64,000 nt of DNA from the NCBI GenBank assembly GCA_947177395.1, contig CAMWUI010000002.1, forward strand, positions 62,001-126,000, written 5' to 3'. The notes beneath the pieces are model-generated. The model was given only the letters and a program-made list of their open reading frames with translations. It searched no databases and had not been told where the DNA came from. The translations under genes and the position numbers were made by a program. How positions within the stretch are numbered: position 1 is the first letter of the stretch; every line of letters begins with the position of its first letter. The stretch comes from an uncultured Paraprevotella sp. Lineage in GTDB: Bacteria; Bacteroidota; Bacteroidia; Bacteroidales; Bacteroidaceae. Positions 8,290-18,422 of this stretch are shown here, piece by piece.

Positions 8290-9180
8290 TTATTTTACTT
8301 TGATTTTATCGAATCCTTCCCCATATACTCCCACTACATTGCTTTGTGAAACAAAGGCTCTGGGATCTATCTGGTTGATAAGCCGGAATATGTATACACT
8401 TTCTCTGCGCTTTGCCAGAATAACCAGCACCTTGCGGGATTCCTTGCTGTACCATCCCTCTCCGTGCAGAACGGTAATCCCCCGCCCTACTTCCTTGCTT
8501 ATGACTTCGGCTATGTCTTCATATTTGTCGGAGAAGATGAGGAACTGGACAGACTGGCGTGCGCTGTTCATCACGTAGTCCAACATAAGATTGGAAATGA
8601 TGAGCGTGCAGAAGCCGAGTACTACTTTCTGCCAGTCGTGGAATACGAAATAGCAGGAACTTACGATGGTAATATCGCAGTACATCAGTATGCGTCCCAG
8701 CGTGACATCCCTGTATTTGTTGACAATGGCCGCAATGACGTCCGTACCTCCCGTGCTTCCGTTGTTCAGAAAGACGATAGCCAGTCCTATGCCTTCCATG
8801 CAACCTCCTATGACACAGGCCATGAAAGTTTCATTCTCCAGTACGCAGGGAAGATTTCCTGCCTCGTCCGCAATAAGTTCCTGCATAAATCCCAGAAGAA
8901 CGGTAAGCGTTATGACGGCTGTGATGGTTTTCAGGCAAAAACGGAATCCCAGAATCTTGACGGCAGCTATCAGCAACAGTCCGTTGATGATCAGATAGGA
9001 ATATTGTACGGGAAATCCCGTGGCATAGAAGATGATGGATGAAACACCGGTAAGTCCTCCGGTGGTTATCTGATAAGGCAGCATGAAAAAGATGAATCCT
9101 ATGGAGTAGCACAGCAGTCCCAGAAAAATGAAGATGTAGTCTTTCACTTCCTGCCATATATTGATTTTTAAAGTATACAT
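8290..9180 (-). CDS. YitT-family membrane protein (DUF161 + DUF2179)
   Basis: A 296-residue inner-membrane protein. Residues about 10-200 contain six hydrophobic segments with the YitT signatures FMLPYQITTGGLTGVSSI and FLNNGSTGGTDVIAAIVNKY. A cytoplasmic DUF2179 domain follows (residues about 215-290: EVGRGITVLHGEGWYS ... LINQIDPRAFVSQSNVVGVYGEGF). The physiological role is undefined for Bacteroidetes members. The gene is downstream of leuS and tightly linked to rdgB. Confidence 0.9.
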   Translation of the reverse strand: MYTLKINIWQEVKDYIFIFLGLLCYSIGFIFFMLPYQITTGGLTGVSSIIFYATGFPVQYSYLIINGLLLIAAVKILGFRFCLKTITAVITLTVLLGFMQELIADEAGNLPCVLENETFMACVIGGCMEGIGLAIVFLNNGSTGGTDVIAAIVNKYRDVTLGRILMYCDITIVSSCYFVFHDWQKVVLGFCTLIISNLMLDYVMNSARQSVQFLIFSDKYEDIAEVISKEVGRGITVLHGEGWYSKESRKVLVILAKRRESVYIFRLINQIDPRAFVSQSNVVGVYGEGFDKIKVK

Positions 9181-9248
9181 AAGCCGTGTATGACAATTAA
9201 GAGTTATTTTAGGTAATTATGTTCCGAATAGATAGGTATGTGTGTATA

Positions 9249-9300
9249 AAAGGACAAAACATCTGTAGTGTTTTGAACTACAGATGTTTTAAAGTCCTTT
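9249..9300 (-). terminator. Two-tier hairpin downstream of leuS
   Basis: An inner 14-bp perfect stem pairs 9256-9269 with 9277-9290. An outer 7-bp stem (AAAGGAC at 9249-9255 and GTCCTTT at 9294-9300) is separated from it by a 3-base bulge. On the minus strand the inner arm ends in GTTTT followed by GTCCTTTT, which fits termination after leuS, whose stop codon is 29 bases away. Confidence 0.6.
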
Positions 9301-9329
9301 GTTTTCATCAGATATGTTTTATGAACCGA

Positions 9330-12167
9330 CTATTTGATGACGATGTTGACAATGCGTTTTGGCACGATGATCACTTTTACCACCTGTTTTCCTTCCAGGT
9401 ACTTTTGCGTCTGTTCGTTTTCCAGTACGCTCTTTTCAATGGTGACGTTGTCGGCGTCTGTAGGGAATTCCAGTGTGAAACGGGTCTTTCCGTTGAATGA
9501 AATACTCAGTTTCATATTGTCTTCTACTAGATAAGCCTCGTTGCATACGGGCCATTGAGCGTCGCATACGCTGGTGTCGTGTCCCAGTTGTTCCCACAAT
9601 TCCTCAGCAATGTGAGGAGCAAACGGAGCGATCAGGGTAACGAGAAGTTCCAGCACTTTTTTACTGTTACATTTCATCTGCCCCAGCTCATTGACACATA
9701 TCATGAAAGCACTGATAGACGTGTTGTATGAGAAACTTTCAATGTCGGCCGTCACCTTCTTGATAAGTTTGTGGATAGATTTCAACGCTTCTTTCGAAGG
9801 TTCGTTATCCACAGGCAGGAATTGTCCTTCCTTGTTGTGGAAAAGAGCCCAGAACTTCTTCAGAAAACGGTGACATCCGTCTATTCCGTTCGTGTCCCAG
9901 GGCTTGCTCTGTTCCACGGGACCGAGGAACATTTCATAGAGACGGAGCGTGTCGGCACCGAATTTTTCCACAATCATATCCGGATTTACCACGTTGAACA
10001 TACTCTTGCTCATCTTCTCCACAGCCCATCCGCAGATGTATTTGCCGTCTTCGAGTATGAATTCGGCATTGTTGTATTCCGGTCTCCAGTTTTTGAAAGC
10101 TTCTATGTCCAGCACATCGTTGGCGACGATATTCACGTCCACATGAAGCGGAGTGGTTTCGTATTTGTCTTTCAGACCGACGGAAACGAAAGTGTTGGTA
10201 TCCTTGATTCTGTATACGAAGTTGCTTCGTCCCTGAATCATGCCCTGATTCACCAGTTTACGGAACGGTTCTTCCTCCACGCTGTAACCGTAGTCATGCA
10301 GGAATTTGTTCCAGAAGCGGCTGTAGATAAGATGTCCCGTGGCATGTTCCGTACCGCCTACATACAGGTCGACGTTCTGCCAGTAACTGTCTATCCGTGC
10401 ATCCACCAAAGCCTTGTCGTTTTTCGGATCCATATAGCGCAGATAGTATGCCGAACTGCCGGCGAATCCCGGCATGGTATTCAATTCCAGCGGGAATACG
10501 GTGACATGGTCTATCTTTTCGTTCTCCACTACCTGGCATGTCTTTGTGTCCCATGCCCAGCGGGTGGCATGTCCCAAGGGGGGCTCTCCCGTTTCCGTAG
10601 GCAGGAATTTGCTTACTTCGGGCAATTCCAGCGGCAGACACTCTTCGGGTATCATATAAGGCATGTTGTCCTTGTAATATACGGGGAACGGTTCACCCCA
10701 GTAACGCTGGCGGCTGAATATGGCGTCGCGCAAACGGTAGTTCACCTTCACACGGCCCAGATTATGTTCTTTCACATATTTTTTCGTAGCGGCTATGGCT
10801 TCTTTTATGGTCAGACCGTTCAGTGAGAAATCTATGTAAGGCTTTACATCCGTACGTGGCGAGTTCGTGACTATGCCTTCTTTGGCATCGAAACTTTCTT
10901 CGCTCACATCACAACCTTCCACCAGCGGAACAATAGGCAGATTGAAATGTTTGGCAAAAGCGTAGTCGCGGCTGTCATGGGCGGGAACGGCCATGATGGC
11001 TCCTGTTCCGTAACCGGCCAGCACGTAGTCGCTCACCCAGATGGGGTTTGCCTCGCCGGTGAAAGGATTAATAGCGTATGAACCGGTGAAGACACCCGTC
11101 ACCTTACGGTTAGCTATGCGTTCCCGCTCGGTGCGTTTCTTGGTAGCTTCGAGATAATCCTTCACGGCGGCTTTCTGTTCTTCGGTCGTCACTTCGTCCA
11201 CCAGTTCGCTTTCGGGAGCCAGCACCATGAAGGTGACACCGAACATCGTGTCGGCACGTGTGGTGAAGATGGTAAATTCCTTGTCACTGTCTTTCACCTT
11301 GAACTGAACTTCCGTTCCTTCGCTCCGACCTATCCAGTTGCGTTGTGTCTCTTTTAGGGAATCCGTCCAGTCCACTGTTTCCAGTCCGTCGAGCAGTCGT
11401 TGCGCGTAAGCCGATACACGCAGACACCACTGGCGCATTTTTTTCTGTACCACAGGGAATCCGCCCCGTTCGCTCACTCCGTCCACCACTTCGTCGTTAG
11501 CCAATACCGTACCCAGCTGCGGACACCAGTTTACCATCGTCTCGCCCAGGTAGGCGATGCGGTAGTTCATCAACACTTCCTGCTGTTGCTTTTCGTCCAT
11601 GGCTTTCCACTCGTCGGCGGTGAAGTGAAGTTCTTCGCTGCATGCGGCGTTCAGTCCTTCGTTACCGTAAACGGGAAAAGCGTCGATGAGTTCCTGAATG
11701 GGTCTTGCTTTTTTCTCATCGTTGCAGTAATAGCTGTTGAACATCTTTTGGAAAGCCCATTGCGTCCAGTGGTAATAACTTGCGTCGCAGGTACGTATTT
11801 CGCGTTCCCAGTCGAAACTGAAACCTATTTTATCCAACTGTTCACGATAGCGGTTGATGTTGGCTACGGTCGTGATGGCCGGATGCTGTCCCGTCTGGAT
11901 AGCATATTGTTCGGCAGGCAGTCCGTAAGCGTCATATCCCATCGGGTTCAGTACGTTGAAGCCTTGCTGTCTTTTGTAGCGGGCATAGATGTCCGAAGCT
12001 ATGTAACCCAGCGGATGACCTACATGCAGTCCCGCCCCACTCGGATAAGGGAACATATTGAGCACATAGAATTTCTTTTTCGTTTCATCCTCTGTCACCC
12101 GGTATGTATGGTTTTCCATCCAATACCGATGCCATTTTTGTTCAATTTCTCTGAAATTGTATTCCAT
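9330..12167 (-). CDS. leuS: Leucyl-tRNA synthetase
   Basis: A 945-residue class I aminoacyl-tRNA synthetase that charges tRNA-Leu. The HIGH motif appears as [16 protein letters not shown] near residues 40-55 and the KMSKS loop as KMSKSMFNV in the C-terminal half. The CP1 editing domain is present ([38 protein letters not shown]), so mischarged Ile or Val should be hydrolysed. The C-terminal anticodon-binding region ends normally. The start at 12167 ([16 protein letters not shown]) matches family starts. Its neighbours suggest it may head the minus-strand run through YitT and rdgB, although a terminator-like hairpin follows it. Confidence 0.97.
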   Translation of the reverse strand: MEYNFREIEQKWHRYWMENHTYRVTEDETKKKFYVLNMFPYPSGAGLHVGHPLGYIASDIYARYKRQQGFNVLNPMGYDAYGLPAEQYAIQTGQHPAITTVANINRYREQLDKIGFSFDWEREIRTCDASYYHWTQWAFQKMFNSYYCNDEKKARPIQELIDAFPVYGNEGLNAACSEELHFTADEWKAMDEKQQQEVLMNYRIAYLGETMVNWCPQLGTVLANDEVVDGVSERGGFPVVQKKMRQWCLRVSAYAQRLLDGLETVDWTDSLKETQRNWIGRSEGTEVQFKVKDSDKEFTIFTTRADTMFGVTFMVLAPESELVDEVTTEEQKAAVKDYLEATKKRTERERIANRKVTGVFTGSYAINPFTGEANPIWVSDYVLAGYGTGAIMAVPAHDSRDYAFAKHFNLPIVPLVEGCDVSEESFDAKEGIVTNSPRTDVKPYIDFSLNGLTIKEAIAATKKYVKEHNLGRVKVNYRLRDAIFSRQRYWGEPFPVYYKDNMPYMIPEECLPLELPEVSKFLPTETGEPPLGHATRWAWDTKTCQVVENEKIDHVTVFPLELNTMPGFAGSSAYYLRYMDPKNDKALVDARIDSYWQNVDLYVGGTEHATGHLIYSRFWNKFLHDYGYSVEEEPFRKLVNQGMIQGRSNFVYRIKDTNTFVSVGLKDKYETTPLHVDVNIVANDVLDIEAFKNWRPEYNNAEFILEDGKYICGWAVEKMSKSMFNVVNPDMIVEKFGADTLRLYEMFLGPVEQSKPWDTNGIDGCHRFLKKFWALFHNKEGQFLPVDNEPSKEALKSIHKLIKKVTADIESFSYNTSISAFMICVNELGQMKCNSKKVLELLVTLIAPFAPHIAEELWEQLGHDTSVCDAQWPVCNEAYLVEDNMKLSISFNGKTRFTLEFPTDADNVTIEKSVLENEQTQKYLEGKQVVKVIIVPKRIVNIVIK

Positions 12168-12202
12168 CTTTATGCTTATAAATTGTTGTTGTCTGTGTTA
12201 TA

Positions 12203-12712
12203 TCACGGTATGAGCGCTTCTGTTATTTCCATTACGTACATCTTGTGATATCCTCCTTTTTCTCCGTACCATTGTCCGGCAACGGACTTGTCCGTGAAAG
12301 CGTTTTCTTTCAGGTCGTCGGCATACAGTTTCCGGCATACGAGCGTCAGCCGTGCCTGTCCGAAAGTTACCTGTCCGCCGTCCGTTTCTAAGACTTTCAG
12401 TCCGCTTTCTTTCACTTTATCCGTGTCCCGTCCCGATTTTGAGCCGCACAGATTGTATATGTTCCGCATTTCTTTTTCCTTTCCTAAGAATGCGAGCGTC
12501 ATGAACTCTTCCTGTTCCGCGAACCCGAATGTGTAACGCTCCGGACGTATGAAAACAAAAGCTACCGGCTTGTTCCACAACCAGCCGATGCCTCCCCACG
12601 AAGCTGTCATCGTGTTGAAGCGTCCGGGTGTGCCGGCTGTCACCAGCATCCATTCCTTCCCTATGGTTTCGAAAAAGTTTTCCGTCAAATTGGAAATCTC
12701 CACTTTCTTCAT
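12203..12712 (-). CDS. Flavin reductase-family flavoprotein
   Basis: A 169-residue protein of the flavin-reductase-like, FMN-binding split-barrel family. The N-terminal MVTAGTPGRFNTMTASWGG segment and KPVAFVFIRPERYT are typical of the FMN-binding fold. Members use NAD(P)H to reduce FMN or act as FMN oxidoreductases; the partner here is unknown. The start is placed at the internal ATG (MKKVEISN), not ten codons upstream, because a TATCTTTG -7 box (12740-12747) overlaps the upstream candidate. It lies 35 bases upstream of leuS and could be co-transcribed with it. Confidence 0.85.
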   Translation of the reverse strand: MKKVEISNLTENFFETIGKEWMLVTAGTPGRFNTMTASWGGIGWLWNKPVAFVFIRPERYTFGFAEQEEFMTLAFLGKEKEMRNIYNLCGSKSGRDTDKVKESGLKVLETDGGQVTFGQARLTLVCRKLYADDLKENAFTDKSVAGQWYGEKGGYHKMYVMEITEALIP

Positions 12713-12739
12713 GGTCTGAATAGCTATTAATTTAGGTTG

Positions 12740-12747
12740 CAAAGATA
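12740..12747 (-). promoter_or_regulatory. -7 box for the flavin reductase gene
   Basis: On the minus strand this reads TATCTTTG. It is placed 27 bases upstream of the ATG at 12712 and excludes the longer open frame as the translated start. Confidence 0.55.
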
Positions 12748-12787
12748 GGAAAAACTATGTTCTTATCTGTTGTAAAACCATGTTTTT

Positions 12788-13801
12788 CTATTGCGGTGCC
12801 ATTGTTTTGCCGGTCAGGTGGTTTTCCACTTCCAGCAACATATCCTCGACGGTATGTATAATCCGTCCGTTTATGGTGAAACAGTTATCCGTCACGTGAA
12901 TATGTAAGGGAGAGACCGCTTCCGGATTTCCTTGGATACCGTTGCGCAGGAGGGCTTTTCGAGCCATGTGAAAGCGTGTACCTTCACCTGTGAGGCGAAG
13001 GCTGGTGTCCGGCTTCCTGTCGATGCGGAACAATCCTTCTTCCCGGTCGAAGACGATTCCTTCGTGGCGGAAGAAGCGTTCCAGGCTTCCGTTCAGGGAA
13101 AGGTCTTCCGGATTACCGGTCTCTATTCCTTTCTGTTTGTCCATCAGCCACAGCTGGTCTGCAATCTGGAGGGCCAGTTCCATATCATGGGTGGACAGGA
13201 AGATGGTTTTGTCCTTTACCTTTGCTATTTCGTGAAGCAGTTGCATGATTTCCACTTTACTGGGATAGTCCAGAAAAGCCGTGGGTTCGTCCAGGAATAT
13301 GACAGGTGTTTCCTGGGCGAGTGCTTTGGCTATCATAACCTTTTGCCGTTCTCCGTCGCTCAGTGTCTGCACCATGCGGTTTCTTAGATTCCCGATCTTC
13401 ACCCATTCCATGGATTCCTCTACTCTCTCCTTGTCTTTCCGGCTCAGCTTTCCCCAGAATCCGGTGTACGGACTTCGTCCCATGCCCACCAGAGCTTCTA
13501 CTGTCATATTGTGGATGTCGCATCGTTCGGTGAGCACAATCCCTACGGTTGTGGCCAGCTGTTGTTCGGTATACTCCGTGAGCGGTATTCCCATCAGACG
13601 TATTTCTCCTTCGAGAGCCGGCTGAAAAGCCGACAGGGTGCGGAGCAATGTGGACTTTCCTGCCCCGTTGGGACCAAGCAGACAGGTAAGTTCGCCGGAT
13701 TTTAGGGAGGCATTGATGCCACGGGCCACTATGATGGGATTCCTTTTGTTGCGGTAACCGGTAGAAAGGTTACATACGCGTATGGTTTCGGTATGTTTCA
13801 T
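12788..13801 (-). CDS. Iron/cobalamin-type ABC transporter ATPase, unpaired
   Basis: A 337-residue ATP-binding protein of the FecE/BtuD/HmuV type. It has Walker A (LLGPNGAGKSTLL), signature LSDGERQKVMIAKAL, Walker B (VIFLDEPTAFLD) and the switch histidine in LSTHDME. The first 240 residues form the ABC domain. About 80 further residues (HIHVTDNCFTINGRI...) form an extra C-terminal domain of unknown role. The start is set at MKHTETIRV because a TACTTTTG box lies directly upstream; the longer frame to 13879 runs through that promoter. No permease or binding-protein gene is adjacent, so the transport partners must be encoded elsewhere. The substrate (siderophore, haem or cobalamin) is not determined. 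Confidence 0.85.
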   Translation of the reverse strand: MKHTETIRVCNLSTGYRNKRNPIIVARGINASLKSGELTCLLGPNGAGKSTLLRTLSAFQPALEGEIRLMGIPLTEYTEQQLATTVGIVLTERCDIHNMTVEALVGMGRSPYTGFWGKLSRKDKERVEESMEWVKIGNLRNRMVQTLSDGERQKVMIAKALAQETPVIFLDEPTAFLDYPSKVEIMQLLHEIAKVKDKTIFLSTHDMELALQIADQLWLMDKQKGIETGNPEDLSLNGSLERFFRHEGIVFDREEGLFRIDRKPDTSLRLTGEGTRFHMARKALLRNGIQGNPEAVSPLHIHVTDNCFTINGRIIHTVEDMLLEVENHLTGKTMAPQ

Positions 13802-13806
13802 TTTTG

Positions 13807-13814
13807 CAAAAGTA
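13807..13814 (-). promoter_or_regulatory. -7 box for the ABC ATPase gene
   Basis: On the minus strand this reads TACTTTTG, a TAnnTTTG match only 5 bases upstream of the ATG at 13801. This predicts a very short leader or leaderless transcript. Confidence 0.45.
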
Positions 13815-13918
13815 CGGAAAAAAACAATGATTTGGCTCATATTATTGATATAAGTCAATAAAAAGCCTGTTTTTTGCAAACAATGATTCTTTTTTATGGT
13901 TTCATGTTTTAAACTGTC

Positions 13919-13926
13919 TATCTTTG
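13919..13926 (+). promoter_or_regulatory. -7 box upstream of a 20-codon frame
   Basis: The sequence TATCTTTG matches TAnnTTTG and lies 19 bases upstream of an ATG. No -33 TTTG is present at the usual spacing. Confidence 0.4.
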
Positions 13927-13945
13927 TATTGTCATTTAAAACAAA

Positions 13946-14008
13946 ATGATAACGGCTCTTCGTGAGAAGGGCAAACAGGTATTAGTGACTAAGGAAAGTT
14001 GTTTTTAA
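13946..14008 (+). CDS. Possible 20-residue peptide, unknown
   Basis: A short frame reading MITALREKGKQVLVTKESCF, then TAA. It is placed just after a good -7 box, the only reason for listing it. It could be a real small protein, the remnant of a longer gene, or chance. The sequence suggests no function. Confidence 0.2.
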   Translation: MITALREKGKQVLVTKESCF

Positions 14009-14375
14009 ATATTAAGTTATTTTTCATCCGTGGAATGTAGTGATACAACGGACACGGTTGATTATAGAAAAAGCTATAGGATACGTTAGGTATTATAAAA
14101 GGATTTGAGAGATTTAGGATTTGTGTGTCGGGTGTTTTTCCATGCAGGGAGAACACCCGCTTTGGTTTTATCGTTGCAGTAAAAACCGGTGCATAGTAAT
14201 TCTTTTTATCATAAATCAATGATAAAATATAGTTGCCAAATAATATAGGTGTACATTATATGATATTACCGACTTATCAGATATTTTGGCCTTAAAATAA
14301 AGTTCTTTTCCTAAAAACACCCAATAACTAATCGAAAAAAGTAAGCCTGTACTCGCAGATTCCGGGCTTTAATCG

Positions 14376-14383
14376 TACATTTG
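14376..14383 (+). promoter_or_regulatory. -7 box for mutS
   Basis: The sequence TACATTTG matches TAnnTTTG, 29 bases upstream of the mutS ATG. No clear -33 element is seen. Confidence 0.5.
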
Positions 14384-14412
14384 CAGAGTATTTCCATCGT
14401 ATCTCTTTAATC

Positions 14413-17037
14413 ATGGCAAAAGAAGGACTGACCCCCATGATGAAACAGTTCTACGACTTGAAGGCCAAGCATCCCGATGCGGTCATGCTGTTTCGTTGCG
14501 GGGATTTCTATGAAACGTATTGTGAAGATGCTTTGATAGCATCCGAAATATTGGGCATTACGCTGACCCGCCGAAGCGGAGGAGCGAAAAACGGCGGTGC
14601 GCCTACCGAAATGGCCGGTTTTCCGTTTCATGCGCTGGATACTTATCTGCCTAAGCTTATACGGGCGGGAAAGCGGGTTGCCATCTGTGACCAACTGGAA
14701 GACCCGAAACTGACGAAGAAACTGGTGAAGAGAGGAATAACGGAACTGGTGACACCGGGTGTGGCCATGAGTGATAATGTACTTTCTTACAAAGAGAATA
14801 ATTTTCTGGCAGCGGTTCATTTTGGAAAGTCGGCTTGCGGAGTTGCTTTCATGGACATCAGTACGGGAGAGTTTCTTACGGCGGAAGGAAGTTGTGAATA
14901 CGTGGATAAACTGTTGGGTAGCTTCGCTCCCAAGGAAGTGCTTTACGAACGGGGAAAGAAGGATTTTTTCGAATCGAACTTCGGCAACAAGTTCACTGTG
15001 TTCCAACTGGACGACTGGGTGTTTACCGAAGACAACGCACTGAAGAAACTGTTACGACATTTTGAAGTGAAGAACCTGAAAGGCTTCGGCGTCGACCATC
15101 TGAAAAACGGTATCGTGGCTTCGGGTGTCATCCTCCAATATCTGGAAATGACACAGCACAGCAGGCTCGGGCATGTGACTTCGCTGGTGCGCATCGAAGA
15201 AGAACGCTATGTGCGTCTGGATAAGTTCACCGTACGCAGTCTGGAGCTTGTCTATCCGATGAATGAGGGGGGAACATCGTTGTTGAACGTTATCGACCGT
15301 ACGCTTACTCCTATGGGAGGGCGCTTGTTGAGACGCTGGATGCTGTTTCCGTTGAAGGACGTTAGGCAGATTACGGAGCGGTTGGATTTGGTAGACTATT
15401 TCTTCCGTAACTTGAATTTCAAGGAAATGATTGTCAACCAGCTTCACCAGATAGGCGATCTGGAGAGAATCGTTTCCAAAATATCCGTGGGCAGGGTGTC
15501 GCCGCGGGATGTGGTGGCGCTTAAAGTGGCTTTGCAAGCGCTTGTTCCTGTGAAACGTGCCTGTACGGACAGCGGGGAAGAGACGCTGTCGAGGATAGGG
15601 GAGCAGTTGGACTTGTGTACCGGACTGACGGAGCGTATAGCCCGGGAGGTGAACAATGATCCGCCTCTTGCTGTAAACAAAGGTGGCGTGATAGCCGATG
15701 GAGTGAATGAGGAACTGGACGAGCTGCGGCAGATGGCTTATCAGGGAAAGGATTATCTTCTGAAACTGCAGCAACGGGAAACGGAGGCGACCGGCATTCC
15801 TAGCCTGAAAATTGGGTATAACAATGTGTACGGCTATTATCTGGAGGTGCGGAACACGCATAAGGACAAAGTGCCGGCTGAATGGATACGGAAACAGACG
15901 CTGGTGAATGCCGAACGTTATATTACACAGGAACTGAAGGAATACGAGGAGAAGATACTCGGAGCCGAGGATAGGATTCTGGCTTTGGAGACTAAGTTAT
16001 TCAACGACTTGGTGACGGAACTGGCCGGACATGCGGCAGAGATACAGACGGATGCCAATCTGGTGGCCCGGCTGGACTGTGTGCTTTCCTTTGCCCGAGT
16101 GGCCGAGGAAAACCGTTACATACGTCCGGTGGTGGAGGACAGCGACGTGCTCGATATCCGTCAGGGACGTCATCCGGTTATCGAGAAGCAGATGGAAGCC
16201 GGGGAGCGGTATGTGGCGAACGACGTGCAACTGGATACAAAATCCCAGCAGATAATCATCATCACAGGTCCGAACATGGCTGGTAAGTCGGCCTTGCTTC
16301 GTCAGACGGCCCTTATCACACTGATGGCTCAGATAGGATGTTTCGTGCCGGCCGAGAGTGCCCGCATCGGACTGGTGGATAAGATATTCACCCGTGTGGG
16401 AGCAAGTGACAACATTTCGATGGGAGAGAGTACTTTCATGGTGGAGATGAGTGAGGCGGCCAATATCCTGAACGGCTTGTCTCCGCGCAGTCTGGTGTTG
16501 TTCGATGAGTTGGGACGGGGAACGTCCACTTACGACGGTATCAGCATTGCCTGGGCTATTGTGGAATTTATCCACGAGTATGCTAAAGGCCGCGCGCGAA
16601 CACTTTTTGCCACGCATTACCATGAGTTGAACGAGATGGAGAAGTCGTTTCCACGTATCAAGAATTACAACGTGTCGGTGAAAGAATCCGATGGGAAAGT
16701 CATTTTCTTGCGCAAACTGGTGCGTGGCGGCAGCGAACATTCTTTCGGTATCCATGTGGCCAAACTGGCCGGTATGCCGCGTTCCATCGTCGACCGTGCT
16801 AATGTGATATTGGCGGAACTGGAGGAGCGCAGCAGAAAAGGAGATCTTTCTTCCGCCCGTCCCACAGTACTTTCCGCTCAGTCGTCCGACGGTATGCAGA
16901 TGAGCTTTTTCCAGTTGGACGACCCTGTGCTATGTCAGATAAGGGACGAGATACTCACGCTCGACATCGACAATCTGACGCCGATGGAGGCACTGAACAA
17001 ACTGAACGATATCAAGCGTATTGTAAAGGGAAAGTAG
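14413..17037 (+). CDS. mutS: DNA mismatch repair protein MutS
   Basis: An 874-residue MutS that recognises mismatches and small loops and starts repair with MutL. The mismatch-contact Phe-x-Glu motif is present in [10 protein letters not shown] near residues 28-37. The ATPase domain has Walker A ([13 protein letters not shown] near 618-630), [14 protein letters not shown], Walker B ([16 protein letters not shown]) and ATHYHEL. A C-terminal SFFQLDDP...[10 protein letters not shown] segment matches the tail that mediates dimer/tetramer formation in other MutS proteins. The gene is alone on the plus strand and converges on the GH16 gene, 28 bases away. Confidence 0.97.
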   Translation: MAKEGLTPMMKQFYDLKAKHPDAVMLFRCGDFYETYCEDALIASEILGITLTRRSGGAKNGGAPTEMAGFPFHALDTYLPKLIRAGKRVAICDQLEDPKLTKKLVKRGITELVTPGVAMSDNVLSYKENNFLAAVHFGKSACGVAFMDISTGEFLTAEGSCEYVDKLLGSFAPKEVLYERGKKDFFESNFGNKFTVFQLDDWVFTEDNALKKLLRHFEVKNLKGFGVDHLKNGIVASGVILQYLEMTQHSRLGHVTSLVRIEEERYVRLDKFTVRSLELVYPMNEGGTSLLNVIDRTLTPMGGRLLRRWMLFPLKDVRQITERLDLVDYFFRNLNFKEMIVNQLHQIGDLERIVSKISVGRVSPRDVVALKVALQALVPVKRACTDSGEETLSRIGEQLDLCTGLTERIAREVNNDPPLAVNKGGVIADGVNEELDELRQMAYQGKDYLLKLQQRETEATGIPSLKIGYNNVYGYYLEVRNTHKDKVPAEWIRKQTLVNAERYITQELKEYEEKILGAEDRILALETKLFNDLVTELAGHAAEIQTDANLVARLDCVLSFARVAEENRYIRPVVEDSDVLDIRQGRHPVIEKQMEAGERYVANDVQLDTKSQQIIIITGPNMAGKSALLRQTALITLMAQIGCFVPAESARIGLVDKIFTRVGASDNISMGESTFMVEMSEAANILNGLSPRSLVLFDELGRGTSTYDGISIAWAIVEFIHEYAKGRARTLFATHYHELNEMEKSFPRIKNYNVSVKESDGKVIFLRKLVRGGSEHSFGIHVAKLAGMPRSIVDRANVILAELEERSRKGDLSSARPTVLSAQSSDGMQMSFFQLDDPVLCQIRDEILTLDIDNLTPMEALNKLNDIKRIVKGK

Positions 17038-17065
17038 GAGAGAGCGCATCCCGTTTAAGAGGAAT

Positions 17066-18394
17066 CTATTTCGTGATGTGCCGCGGCTGTTGATACACCC
17101 GGACATAATCCACCTTATATACCATCGGTATTCGGCTGTCGTCTATCCGGCCGCCACTTTGTCCGCCCAGGGCTAAGTTGAGTATCAGGTATAGAGGTGT
17201 GCGGAAAGGGTTGGAAGCCTTGTGCCAGCGGCCTTCGTTCTCCGTACGCGAGAGGGCGCATACAGTAATCAGTTCGTCGTCCAGATACAGTTTGACGGAT
17301 TCCTCGTCCCAGTCCATACGCCATATATGGAATGCCGTGTCCCATCCTTCGAAACGTTTCATCCAGTAGTCCGTCACAGGTACGTGGCGCGACTCCCAGT
17401 TGCCCACAAACCGTTCCTGCGATCCCCATACGACGTTGGCCAGTGTCATGTCGCGGTAGTATTCCATGATGTCTATTTCTCCTGAAGAAGGCCATTCGCC
17501 GGCCGTCTCGCGGTAGCCGTGCATCCAGATAGCTGGCCACGAACCGCTGTGGCAGGGGATTTGCGCCCTCACTTCGATACGTCCGTACAGGAAATCCATC
17601 TTATGAGCTGTGGTAAGGGATGATGATGTGTATTCGATGTATTCCCGTTGCTTGCCCCATTCGCGACTGCCGGCTTCGTACCACGGATTCGGTTTGTGTT
17701 CCCGCCGTCCCGTTATCACCAGACATCCGTCTTTCTGTATGGCATTATCCTCCTGATACCATTGGTCCTCGTGGTTGCGCACGAATCCTTTTTCGTAGTT
17801 CCAGACATTTTTGTCCGGTTTTCCTTCCCGGTCGAATTCTTCGCTCCATACGGGTTTATATCCCTTGCGTGCCGTGCGGCTGTTCATTGTGGCCAGCACC
17901 GTTTCTTCTTCTGTGGCGGCTGTCAGTTGCCAGCAGGAGGCAGAGCGGGCGGTATGGTTCGGCCAGGTCACGACAAAATTGTAATCTTTTTGGGCATGCA
18001 GAGCTTTTCCGTCCGGATAGCCTATCCAGACGCTTGCATCTTCTTCCATATCATGAATGCGGAAAATACCGGCTTCCTTTTTCCGCTCGGTGGTGGTGAT
18101 ACAGTTCAGTCCTTTGTTTGGATCGGAGGCTATATACAGTTTGGTGGCCCGGTTCTGTATACGGTAACAATTGTCTCCGGCCGGGATGAAACGCCACAGG
18201 GCATTCTCGTCCAGTGTGCGGTCTCCCCACCGCAAGGCGGCACCCGGTATCCGGCTGGTGTTGTAGATAACCCGTTCGCGGCAATAATCTTTGCCTTGTG
18301 ACGTAAGGAAGTAATACGTGTTTCTGTGGGGCTGTACGGCTGCCATCGTTAGACAAACGAATGTGCAGAGTAACGAAAACAAGGTATGTTTCAT
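17066..18394 (-). CDS. Secreted GH16-family glycoside hydrolase
   Basis: A 442-residue exported enzyme with a signal peptide (MKHTLFSLLCTFVCLTMAA). Residues about 23-160 form a domain with RNTYYFLTSQGK and YRIQNRATKLYIAS, resembling ricin-type beta-trefoil lectins. Residues about 175-438 form a GH16 jelly-roll with the catalytic ExDxxE motif in GEIDIMEYY near 303-311. WPAIWMHG and FHIWRMDWDEESVKLYLDDE are also typical. GH16 members cleave beta-1,3/1,4-glucans, galactans or related polysaccharides; the substrate cannot be fixed here. It lies 28 bases after the GH43 gene and is probably co-transcribed. No susC/susD pair is adjacent, so this is not a standard polysaccharide utilisation locus. 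Confidence 0.88.
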   Translation of the reverse strand: MKHTLFSLLCTFVCLTMAAVQPHRNTYYFLTSQGKDYCRERVIYNTSRIPGAALRWGDRTLDENALWRFIPAGDNCYRIQNRATKLYIASDPNKGLNCITTTERKKEAGIFRIHDMEEDASVWIGYPDGKALHAQKDYNFVVTWPNHTARSASCWQLTAATEEETVLATMNSRTARKGYKPVWSEEFDREGKPDKNVWNYEKGFVRNHEDQWYQEDNAIQKDGCLVITGRREHKPNPWYEAGSREWGKQREYIEYTSSSLTTAHKMDFLYGRIEVRAQIPCHSGSWPAIWMHGYRETAGEWPSSGEIDIMEYYRDMTLANVVWGSQERFVGNWESRHVPVTDYWMKRFEGWDTAFHIWRMDWDEESVKLYLDDELITVCALSRTENEGRWHKASNPFRTPLYLILNLALGGQSGGRIDDSRIPMVYKVDYVRVYQQPRHITK

Positions 18395-18422
18395 TGTGTA
18401 ATGGAATAAACTTGAACGGTGT

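Larger units (their letters stand above)
13802..14412. other. Divergent intergenic region between ABC ATPase and mutS
   Basis: This 611-base AT-rich stretch contains a minus-strand -7 box (13807-13814), a plus-strand TATCTTTG (13919-13926) followed by a 20-codon open frame (13946-14008), an 8-bp hairpin (CGGGTGTT at 14129-14136 and AACACCCG at 14152-14159) and the mutS -7 box (14376-14383). A 76-codon minus-strand frame at 13989-14219 has no promoter or family resemblance and is not called. A small RNA is possible but not shown. Confidence 0.5.

Noticed and set aside
13989..14219. 76-codon minus-strand frame between the ABC ATPase and mutS
   Set aside because: AT-rich chance frame with no promoter and no recognisable family.
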